From an uncultured Pseudomonadota bacterium (GTDB lineage: Bacteria > Myxococcota_A > Bradymonadia > Bradymonadales > GCA-2716585): a DNA stretch of 49,816 bases. Shown in pieces: positions 43,864 through 49,816 of this stretch. The notes under the pieces were generated by a model, which worked only from the letters and a program-made list of their open reading frames with translations, searched no databases and was not told the origin of the DNA. Every line of letters starts with the position of its first letter. Positions within the stretch are counted from its first letter, which is position 1. A program made the translations under genes and the position numbers. Location of the stretch: positions 1 through 49,816 of the forward strand of contig CAKZKQ010000161.1 in the NCBI GenBank assembly GCA_937123825.1, read 5' to 3'.

Positions 43864-44586
43864 ATGGACGGTGTGGAACACGCTTCAACAGAGGTGGTCA
43901 GCTGGGTGCCGACGCTTCTGGAACAGATCAGCCAGAGCTTTGAAGTGGCCGAGCCGCAGGACATTTTGTCGTGGGCGTCGACGACGTTTGGGGACAAGAT
44001 GACGCTGGGGACGGCCTTTGGGGTCAGCGGGATGGTGCTGATCGACATGGCCATGAAAGTCTGTAAAGAGGTCGACGTCTTCTACATCGATACGGGGCTC
44101 TTTTTTCCCGAGACGTACGAGTTGATCGAGCGCGCCGAGAAGCGCTACGGGGTGCGCTTTCGTCGCTTGACCCCGGAGCTGAGCGTCGAGGGGCAGGCCC
44201 AGGCGCACGGCGCCCGTCTGTGGGAGAAGGACTCCAACAAGTGCTGCTCCATGCGAAAGGTCGTGCCCCTGAGTCAGGCGGTGCGCGGCCACACGGCTTG
44301 GGTCACCGGGCTGCGCCGGGATCAGTCTCCCACGCGCCGCCACACCCCCGTGGTCCAGTGGAACAAGAAGCACCAACTGGTCAAGATCGCTCCGCTGGCG
44401 AACTGGACCGAAAAAGACGTCTGGACCTACGCCCTCAAGCACGATGTGCCCTACAACCCGCTCCACAACCAGGGTTTCCCTTCCATCGGTTGCAAGCCCT
44501 GCACCCGCGCTGTGCGCCCTGGTGAAGATCTGCGCGCGGGCCGCTGGTCCGGCAGCGACAAGACCGAGTGCGGCCTGCATCTCTGA
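43864..44586 (+). CDS. cysH: Adenylyl-sulfate / phosphoadenylyl-sulfate reductase
   Basis: 240 residues. Nucleotide-binding region near 45 (LGTAFGVSGMVL). The four [4Fe-4S] Cys of the APS-type enzyme are present: Cys127-Cys128 (NKCCSMRKV) and Cys210-x-x-Cys213 (IGCKPC). The catalytic Cys is Cys236 in KTECGLH. Iron-sulfur forms usually accept APS rather than PAPS. It reduces activated sulfate to sulfite with thioredoxin. ATG 43864 is used; an in-frame TTG lies at 43855. No sulfate activation genes adjoin. A terminator follows. Confidence 0.93.
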   Translation: MDGVEHASTEVVSWVPTLLEQISQSFEVAEPQDILSWASTTFGDKMTLGTAFGVSGMVLIDMAMKVCKEVDVFYIDTGLFFPETYELIERAEKRYGVRFRRLTPELSVEGQAQAHGARLWEKDSNKCCSMRKVVPLSQAVRGHTAWVTGLRRDQSPTRRHTPVVQWNKKHQLVKIAPLANWTEKDVWTYALKHDVPYNPLHNQGFPSIGCKPCTRAVRPGEDLRAGRWSGSDKTECGLHL

Positions 44587-44605
44587 GGCCCTGCCCCCTT
44601 TTCAT

Positions 44606-44647
44606 AGAGCCCCTTTCTGCGCCGCTGGTGTGGTTTGGGGCTTTTTT
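44606..44647 (+). terminator. Rho-independent terminator after cysH
   Basis: AGAGCCCC (44606-44613) pairs with GGGGCTTT (44637-44644), one G-U pair, around a long loop, and a run of six T follows the GGGGC. It lies 20 bases after the cysH stop. Confidence 0.65.
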
Positions 44648-44926
44648 ATGCCTTCCCTCATCACGGCTGTGAACGGGGTCTTGGGAGGCTCGTCTAAATC
44701 TGCGTTGTGACATGCCCAGCTTTTTTACATTGTTTGTTTGAACAGTTATTGTGTCTCCGTGGGGTTGGGTGCATCTCTTGGGTGGCAAGCCTCAGACAGG
44801 CATGCAGCCTTGGACCCGAGCGCTTTGCGCCGTGAAGGGCTCGGGATGCTTTGAACGACAGGGCCGGGAGGCGCCGTGGCGGCGCCGCTGCCGGTTCTTG
44901 TCAGCACCCAACAACGGAGAAGAAAG
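44648..44926. other. Upstream region of the CDGSH operon
   Basis: About 280 bases between the terminator and the next start. A good promoter-like element lies at 44724-44752. The leader of about 170 bases that would follow has no motif I recognise. Confidence 0.4.
44724..44752 (+). promoter_or_regulatory. Candidate sigma-70-type promoter
   Basis: TTTACA (44724-44729), a 17-base spacer and TATTGT (44747-44752); five of six and four of six matches to consensus, in AT-rich DNA ahead of the CDGSH-GST pair. Confidence 0.5.
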
Positions 44927-45175
44927 ATGGATGAGAAGCCCCAGATTGCCGAGCGCTCCCCCGCGGTCATGGAATTGGAAGCAGGGACCTATTGGTGGTG
45001 CACGTGCGGAAAGTCTGCCAACCAGCCTTTTTGCGACGGCGCCCACAAGGGCAGCTCGTTTTCGCCCATGAAGGTGGAGTTGGAGTCGGCGCGAAAGGTG
45101 GCGCTGTGTCGGTGCAAGTACAGCGCAAACAAGCCCTTCTGTGATGGGGCCCACAACAAATTGCCGGAGGATTGA
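44927..45175 (+). CDS. Double CDGSH iron-sulfur protein
   Basis: 82 residues with two mitoNEET-type motifs: CTCGKSANQPFCDGAH and CRCKYSANKPFCDGAH. Each should bind a [2Fe-2S] cluster through three Cys and one His. Such proteins store or transfer clusters or electrons. ATG 44927 with GGAGAAG upstream. The next gene begins two bases after its stop, so the two are co-translated. Confidence 0.93.
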   Translation: MDEKPQIAERSPAVMELEAGTYWWCTCGKSANQPFCDGAHKGSSFSPMKVELESARKVALCRCKYSANKPFCDGAHNKLPED

Positions 45176-45177
45176 GT

Positions 45178-46140
45178 ATGGGGATGCTGGTTGATGGGCA
45201 GTGGACGACCAAGTGGTATGTGCCGGACAAAGACGGGCGCTTTGTGCGCTCAAAGACGCGCTTTCGCTCGCACATCAGCGACGACGGCTCGACGCCTTTT
45301 GCGGCCACGTCGGGGCGCTACCACCTTTATGTCTCCAATGCGTGTCCCTGGGCACACCGGACGCTCATTGTGCGCAAGCTCAGGGGCCTGGAGGACGACA
45401 TCTCGGTCACCGTGGTGGATCCAATGATGCTGGACAAGGGCTGGGTCTTTAGCGACGCGCCCGGCAGCCAGCCCGACCCGCTCTTTGGCTTTGAATGTCT
45501 CCACCAGATTTACACCCAGGCCGACCCTCAGTATACGGGGCGCGTGACGGTGCCGGTGCTTTGGGACAAGGTTGAGGGGACGATCGTCAACAACGAGTCC
45601 ATCGAAATCGTCCGGATGTTTGATACGGCGATGATGGGCCTTGGCGACCCCGAGGTGTGTTTCTACCCCCAACAACTGGCATCCGAAATTGACCAGACCA
45701 TCGCGGCCATCTACGAGCCCATCAACAATGGGGTCTACAAGGCGGGCTTTGCGACCACGCAAAAGGCCTACGAAGAGGCCGCCACGGCGCTCTTTGAGGC
45801 GCTTGAGCATTGGGATGGGGTTTTGGGGCAGCGGCGCTATTTGTGTGGGGACGTGGTGACGGAGGCCGACTGGTGCCTCTTCACCACGCTTGTGCGCTTT
45901 GATCCGGTCTACCACACGCACTTTAAGTGCAGCAGGCGCCGGATCGTGGACTTCCCCAATGTGTGGCCCTATCTGCGCAGCCTCTACCAGATCCCTGGTG
46001 TGGCTCAGACGGTCAATATGGACCACATCCGGCAACATTACTACCGCTGCCATACCTCCATCAATCCCCACGCCATCGTGGCTCAGGCCCCCGAGATGGA
46101 TTTGATGGCGCCGCACAGCCGCCACGGGGCTCTTGGCTGA
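45178..46140 (+). CDS. Glutathionyl-hydroquinone reductase (Xi-class GST)
   Basis: 320 residues. The catalytic Cys56 lies in NACPWAHR; the C-terminal GST helical domain and the aromatic stretch DHIRQHYYRCHTSINP are hallmarks of the Xi class. These enzymes remove glutathione from glutathionyl-hydroquinones. With ChaC elsewhere in the window, the cell appears to use glutathione. ATG 45178 follows GGAGGA. Pairing with the CDGSH protein suggests a shared redox role. Confidence 0.93.
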   Translation: MGMLVDGQWTTKWYVPDKDGRFVRSKTRFRSHISDDGSTPFAATSGRYHLYVSNACPWAHRTLIVRKLRGLEDDISVTVVDPMMLDKGWVFSDAPGSQPDPLFGFECLHQIYTQADPQYTGRVTVPVLWDKVEGTIVNNESIEIVRMFDTAMMGLGDPEVCFYPQQLASEIDQTIAAIYEPINNGVYKAGFATTQKAYEEAATALFEALEHWDGVLGQRRYLCGDVVTEADWCLFTTLVRFDPVYHTHFKCSRRRIVDFPNVWPYLRSLYQIPGVAQTVNMDHIRQHYYRCHTSINPHAIVAQAPEMDLMAPHSRHGALG

Positions 46141-46165
46141 GGCGCTGTTGGGGCAGGGCGCGGGA

Positions 46166-46459
46166 TCAGTCTTCGGGGGGGAACCAGCCGCTGAGGATTT
46201 CGACCATGCGCCGGGCTTGTTTGGCGCTGGAGATGTTGAACTTGCTTTGCTCGCTGTAGCGGCCGTTGCGCTTGCGGTAGCGGCGGATGGTGGCCTTTTC
46301 GGGGCCGTAGACCTCCTTTTGGCGATCCCAGTCCTGGTAGCGATACATGATCGTTGTCCAGGAGCCTTTGGTCAGGACCTGCTTGTCGGTCTGTTTCAAC
46401 GTCACGGTGCCGTCGTCATCGGTCCATTCAATGGACAGCTCATCGATGGTTTCAGCCAT
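46166..46459 (-). CDS. Small conserved-looking hypothetical protein
   Basis: 97 residues, basic C-terminus. Middle reads ATIRRYRKRNGRYSEQSKF followed by NISSAKQARRMVEILSGW. The run of Ile-Arg-x-Tyr, Gly, then Ser-x-x-Gln-x-x-x-x-x-x-x-Leu vaguely recalls the PC4-like single-strand DNA-binding fold, but I cannot confirm it. Its start overlaps the end of the upstream gene by 8 bases, so both are one unit. Confidence 0.6.
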   Translation of the reverse strand: MAETIDELSIEWTDDDGTVTLKQTDKQVLTKGSWTTIMYRYQDWDRQKEVYGPEKATIRRYRKRNGRYSEQSKFNISSAKQARRMVEILSGWFPPED

Positions 46460-46910
46460 CAGCCTCTCCTTGCGTTTCGTTGGGTGTGGTGGTTGGGGTT
46501 GGTGAATGCGACGGCGAGCTTGCCTGATGGCGCGCTTGCTGATCGCGGATGTCGATGTGTGTGGCCAGGGCGTCGCGGGTGTCGCGCAGGGTGTGGATCA
46601 GCCGCTCAATGTCGGCAACCGTGGGCTGGGACTGCATCAGCCCCACCCAATAGCCCATCACCGCGCCGATGGCCATGTTCAGCAGCCGCCCTTTGACCGG
46701 ATCGGGGTCGCGAAGCCAGAGTGCGCTCATCAAGCCGCGCTGCACCGGTGCCAGCGGCAAGGTGACCTCCTGGCGCAGCTGCTCAAGCTTCAAGAGCGTC
46801 GTGTCGCTCAGCGCCAGAGCCCACTCCAGCTCTCCGGCGTCCATGGCGCGTTGGATGTGCGCCAGCGCGTCCACGCACGCGGACAGACCCTGATGGATAT
46901 GTGCTTGCAT
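46452..46910 (-). CDS. Hypothetical helical protein
   Basis: 152 residues from ATG 46910 (a TTG at 46937 would add nine). It is mostly helical with a more hydrophobic helix around MAIGAVMGYWVGLM and a Ser/Pro/Thr-rich tail. No family recognised. Co-transcribed with the downstream 97-residue gene. Confidence 0.55.
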   Translation of the reverse strand: MQAHIHQGLSACVDALAHIQRAMDAGELEWALALSDTTLLKLEQLRQEVTLPLAPVQRGLMSALWLRDPDPVKGRLLNMAIGAVMGYWVGLMQSQPTVADIERLIHTLRDTRDALATHIDIRDQQARHQASSPSHSPTPTTTPNETQGEADG

Positions 46911-47114
46911 CGGCGTTGCCCCCTGGTGGCTTCGCAAGAAAATCGTGTTGCAAAGAACAACGCCTGCGCCCTGCTTGTCAACCCACCGGTGGGGCGGTTG
47001 ACTTCACCCTGGCGCCGTGTGCATCGTCATCACAGCAATCACCGCCCGGCCTTTTCGGGCGGCTGTGCCAGACAGGGGGCGTGCGCGGCGCCCCGATGAA
47101 GAAGGAGCCTTTGC

Positions 47115-48401
47115 GTGGAGCACGTCAGGTATCTGGTGGTCGGGGCCGGGGTCAGCGGTCTGGCCTTCGCCAACTTTATTGATCGCGGCGCCGGGCGCTG
47201 TCTGGTTTTGGAGCGAGACCAGCAGGTCGGGGGCTACTGCAAGACGATCTTGCAAGACGGCTTTGTCTGGGATTACTCCGGGCATTTTTTCCACTTCCGT
47301 CACCCCGACGTGGAGCGCTACCTGGTCGAGCGCATGCCCGCCGATGAGGTCGTCACCGTCGAGAAGGTCTCCCAGATCCTCTACAAAGACCGCCTGGTGG
47401 ATTTCCCCTTCCAGAAAAACATCCACCAACTGCCGCAAGAAGACTTCATCGACTGCCTCCACGAGCTTTACTTCCGCCCCAAGCTCGACGGCCCCCCCGA
47501 AAACTTCCAGCAGATGCTCATCGCCCGCTTTGGTCAGGGCATCGCCGATCGCTTTCTCATCCCCTACAACGAAAAACTCTACGCCTGCCCCATGGACGAG
47601 CTGGACGCCGGGGCCATGGGCCGCTTCTTCCCCGACGCCGACATCGAAGACATCATCCGCAACTTCAAACGCCCCGACAACAACTCCTACAACGCCACCT
47701 TCACCTATCCTCGCCATGGCGCCATTGAATACATCAAGGCCCTGCAAAAAGATCTGCCCGAGGGCACCGTTTGCCTTGGCGAAGGGCTGGTGAGCGTCGA
47801 CATGGAGCGCAAGGTCGCCCAGACCAGCGTCGGTCGCCAGATCGCCTTCGAATACCTCATCTCCTCAGCCCCCTTTGACGCCCTCCTGAAGATCACCGGC
47901 CTGCCCCACGAGCCCCTGGTCTTCACCTCCAACAAGGTCGCCGTCTTCAACCTGGGCTTTGACGCCAAAGGCTGGTCAGACCCCCACTGGATCTACTTCC
48001 CAGAGCGCAAATACCGCTTCTACCGCGTGGGCTTCTACGACAACATCATGGGCACCGATCGCATGAGCCTCTACGTCGAAATCGGCATGAAGACCGACGA
48101 AACCGTGGACGTCGAAGCCGAACTGGCCCGCACCATGGACGGCCTGCGCGCCGCCGGGGTCGTCACCGACCAGAACCTCGTCTCCTGGCACCACGTCGTG
48201 CTCGACCCCGCCTACGTCCACATCACTGGACCTGCCCGGCAGAGCTTTGAGCGCCTGCGCCAACACCTCCAGGCCCGCGGCATCTATCCTGTGGGGCGCT
48301 ACGGCGGCTGGACCTACTGCTCGATCGAAGACAACATCCTCGAAACGCGCGCGTTGGCCCAGATGTTCAACGCGCTCCACGCACCCCCCACATCCCCATG
48401 A
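47115..48401 (+). CDS. FAD-dependent oxidoreductase (UDP-galactopyranose mutase / protoporphyrinogen oxidase-like)
   Basis: 428 residues. N-terminal FAD motif [14 protein letters not shown], then an [12 protein letters not shown] stretch typical of the amine oxidase/UGM-like flavoproteins. C-terminal [14 protein letters not shown] closes the FAD site. Homologs often sit in polysaccharide clusters, so a sugar or lipid substrate is possible. GTG 47115 with AAGGAG nine bases upstream. The next gene starts inside its stop codon (ATGA). Confidence 0.82.
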   Translation: MEHVRYLVVGAGVSGLAFANFIDRGAGRCLVLERDQQVGGYCKTILQDGFVWDYSGHFFHFRHPDVERYLVERMPADEVVTVEKVSQILYKDRLVDFPFQKNIHQLPQEDFIDCLHELYFRPKLDGPPENFQQMLIARFGQGIADRFLIPYNEKLYACPMDELDAGAMGRFFPDADIEDIIRNFKRPDNNSYNATFTYPRHGAIEYIKALQKDLPEGTVCLGEGLVSVDMERKVAQTSVGRQIAFEYLISSAPFDALLKITGLPHEPLVFTSNKVAVFNLGFDAKGWSDPHWIYFPERKYRFYRVGFYDNIMGTDRMSLYVEIGMKTDETVDVEAELARTMDGLRAAGVVTDQNLVSWHHVVLDPAYVHITGPARQSFERLRQHLQARGIYPVGRYGGWTYCSIEDNILETRALAQMFNALHAPPTSP

Positions 48402-48597
48402 CGCAAGACCCCACCCCCTTGTTTGACCAGGCCGGAGGGCCCGACGGCCCGCGCCCCCTGCTGACCACCTCCCACGACCACGCCTTTGACGCCGTCCTGA
48501 GCGGCTACCTCTTCTGGAACGCCGACAAGGCGCGCCTCATCGACAAAGAGGTCGAGTTTGCCGCCCGCCGCTGGCTGATCGACCGGGGCCGCGACCG
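48398..48597 (+). pseudogene. 5' fragment of a gene cut at a sequence junction
   Basis: Starts at ATG 48398, four bases overlapping the flavoprotein stop. About 65 codons have the style of this genome (for example SHDHAFDAVLSGYLFWNADK), then the frame runs into unrelated sequence from about 48,580 and ends with low-complexity Arg-rich translation. Family not recognised. The true gene was presumably longer and part of the flavoprotein operon. Confidence 0.55.
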
Positions 48598-48851
48598 CGC
48601 GGGCGGCGATGTTTGCCGACGAGATGGGGCAGCGTTGGAACAGCGAGAAGTTGCGCGCCGATGTGATCGCTACGCAGCGCTCTCGCCGGGCATTGAACGC
48701 GGCGATGGAAGCAGGGGCAGGCGAGCCGTGGGATTACAATCCGCCGCGCGTCGCGACACAGGAATATGTACGAAACCATATGGATTGGACCGTAGCGGCG
48801 GCGCGCTATCGTTACCCGCCATTGAAAGGGAAAGAGAATGGGGACGCTTGA
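48579..48851 (+). pseudogene. 3' fragment of a second gene after the junction
   Basis: An open frame that lacks its start: after an in-frame stop at 48576-48578 it runs to TGA 48849-48851, overlapping the SDR start. It looks like a real protein C-terminus (FADEMGQRWNSEKLRAD, later WTVAAARYRYPPLKG). Family not recognised. An internal ATG at 48609 has no ribosome site. Codon choice is unlike the upstream genes. Confidence 0.55.
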
Positions 48852-49629
48852 GGGCAAGGTGGCGTTGGTAACAGGTGGGCGGGGCGGCATTGGCCGCGCC
48901 ATTTGTGCGCGCTTCGCGCGTGAGGGCGCGCAGGTCTATGCCGCAGATCTGAGTGATGGCGGCTCGCTTGGTGAGCCTGACGGCTCTTCTCGCTTTGTGC
49001 GGCTCGATGTCGCCAGCGAGGACGAGGTGCGTGCCGCCATGGCGCAGGTTGCGACAGATCACGGGCGGCTGGATGTGCTGGTTAACGCGGCGGGCATCGA
49101 GATCGAAAAGACTATCGAAGATACTACGCTGGAGGAATGGAACCGTTCCTTCGCGGTCAATGTCACCGGCACGTTCCTGACCTCGAAACACGCGCTGCCG
49201 CTGATGCGGAAGTCAGCACAGGGAACCACGGCGTCTATCATCAACTTCGGCAGCTATGACGGCTTTATCCCCGACCCCGGTCTGGCTGCTTATTGTGCGA
49301 CCAAAGGTGCGGTTCATGCCTTGACTCAGGCCCTGGCCTGCGATCACGGCCCTGAAGGCATTCGCGTGAACGCGATTTGCCCGGGCTATGTCGACACTCC
49401 GATGTTGCAGAGCTTTTTCTCGGGTGACGGTTCAGGCGGAGGTGGCAAATCGATCGACCAGTTGCAGCAGGCGGTTCGCGACGTCCACCCGATGCGGACT
49501 TACGGCACACCTGATGATATCGCAAACCTCGTGAATTGGCTGGCCTCGGACGAGGCGCGTTACGCCAGCGGACAGCTTTGGGTCTTGGATGGGGGCTTGA
49601 GCGCTCAGGTCCAGCAGATGAAGCTATGA
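48838..49629 (+). CDS. Classical short-chain dehydrogenase/reductase
   Basis: 263 residues. TGGRGGIG (about 12-19) binds NAD(P); NAAG near 87; the catalytic Ser, Tyr and Lys lie in NFGSYDG and YCATKG; PGYVDTPM follows. Likely FabG-like or a sugar/polyol dehydrogenase; substrate unknown. The GAAAGGGAAAGAGA before ATG 48838 is the ribosome site. Composition and codon use differ from the first 48.5 kb. Confidence 0.9.
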   Translation: MGTLEGKVALVTGGRGGIGRAICARFAREGAQVYAADLSDGGSLGEPDGSSRFVRLDVASEDEVRAAMAQVATDHGRLDVLVNAAGIEIEKTIEDTTLEEWNRSFAVNVTGTFLTSKHALPLMRKSAQGTTASIINFGSYDGFIPDPGLAAYCATKGAVHALTQALACDHGPEGIRVNAICPGYVDTPMLQSFFSGDGSGGGGKSIDQLQQAVRDVHPMRTYGTPDDIANLVNWLASDEARYASGQLWVLDGGLSAQVQQMKL

Positions 49630-49727
49630 CGAATCCTGATCTTAGGGACGAACCGGGCATGCCGTCGACAAACGGGGTTGCGGCAGGGATAGACGCCGCC
49701 TTGCAAAACAGGTCAGGAGAATGGTGA
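49626..49727 (+). CDS. Possible 33-residue coupled ORF
   Basis: ATG 49626 overlaps the SDR stop (ATGA) and its own stop TGA overlaps the next SDR start (TGATG). Such bracketing suggests translational coupling, but the peptide is short, hydrophilic and matches nothing known. It may simply be spacer read-through. Confidence 0.25.
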   Translation: MTNPDLRDEPGMPSTNGVAAGIDAALQNRSGEW

Positions 49728-49816
49728 TGCGTTTGGCTGGTAAAAGAGCGCTGGTGACAGGCGGTCGGCAGGGTATCGGGCGCGGGATCGTCGACGCGTT
49801 TGGACGCGAAGGCGCA
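49727..49816 (+). CDS. Short-chain dehydrogenase, N-terminal part (cut by window end)
   Basis: The first 30 codons: MRLAGKRALVTGGRQGIGRG and on to FGREGA. The TGGRQGIG motif identifies an SDR. A GGTCAGGAGA ribosome site precedes ATG 49727. It continues beyond the window. Confidence 0.85.
   Translation, partial: MRLAGKRALVTGGRQGIGRGIVDAFGREGA

Overview
The window is about 50 kb of high-GC bacterial DNA with few gaps. It looks like a Gram-negative, flagellated, piliated member of the Myxococcota or a related former deltaproteobacterium. The pointers are a flgF-G-A-H-I-J block; several outer-membrane-type lipoproteins with acidic or Pro-rich linkers; a VIT/von Willebrand protein ending in an AgmX/PglI-like domain; a Ser/Thr kinase fused to an FGE-sulfatase domain; a MYXO-CTERM-like tail; and a type IV pilin preceded by a sigma-54-like promoter. 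The lineage is an inference from gene content. No rRNA, tRNA, CRISPR array or complete insertion sequence was recognised.

Layout. 1-4.0 kb: a repeat-bearing gap, a PhnZ-like HD protein, and a sensor kinase overlapping an APH-type kinase on the minus strand. 4.0-8.9 kb: the flagellar rod, P-ring and L-ring genes. 8.9-11 kb: an AT-richer island with a carboxylesterase-like lipoprotein whose nucleophile serine is Asp, followed by a 38-bp perfect palindrome. 11-17.6 kb: small secreted or membrane proteins, an HtrA lipoprotein, an M50-like membrane protease, a metallophosphoesterase and a glutamine amidotransferase. 17.6-18.4 kb: a higBA toxin-antitoxin pair. 18.4-24 kb: large surface lipoproteins. 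24-26 kb: a nicotinamidase-like hydrolase overlapping an NrtR-type Nudix regulator, with a 23-bp inverted repeat upstream carrying GT-N7-AC. 26-30.7 kb: ChaC, an S9 oligopeptidase, lipoprotein MsrB and the pilin. 30.7-38.7 kb, all minus strand: a vWA lipoprotein coupled to an HTH protein, FKBP coupled to HrpB, and a macro-like/kinase/FGE protein. 38.8-42.1 kb: a phosphatase, HAD, SDR and serine racemase-like run. 42.1-43.2 kb: a His-rich leader peptide and attenuator, then a core-only HisRS/HisZ-like gene split by a +1 frameshift. 43.2-48.4 kb: a repeat-bearing gap, CysH, double CDGSH plus glutathionyl-hydroquinone reductase, two small unknown genes and a flavoprotein.

At about 48.58-48.60 kb the sequence changes. 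The 5' end of one gene abuts the 3' end of another out of frame, and what follows (a small 3' gene fragment, an SDR and the start of a second SDR) has a different, alphaproteobacterial-looking style. This is either an assembly chimera or a recent recombination end.

The most interesting stretch is 42.25-43.18 kb. A textbook histidine attenuator (seven His codons, terminator, competing antiterminator) precedes a HisRS-like core gene. That gene's reading frame breaks at a site laid out like the prfB +1 frameshift (purine-rich SD-like hexamer, 3-nt spacer, CTT), with a His codon and then UGA-C just after it. If real, histidine supply would be sensed twice, at transcription termination and at frame maintenance. 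A simple indel is the main alternative.
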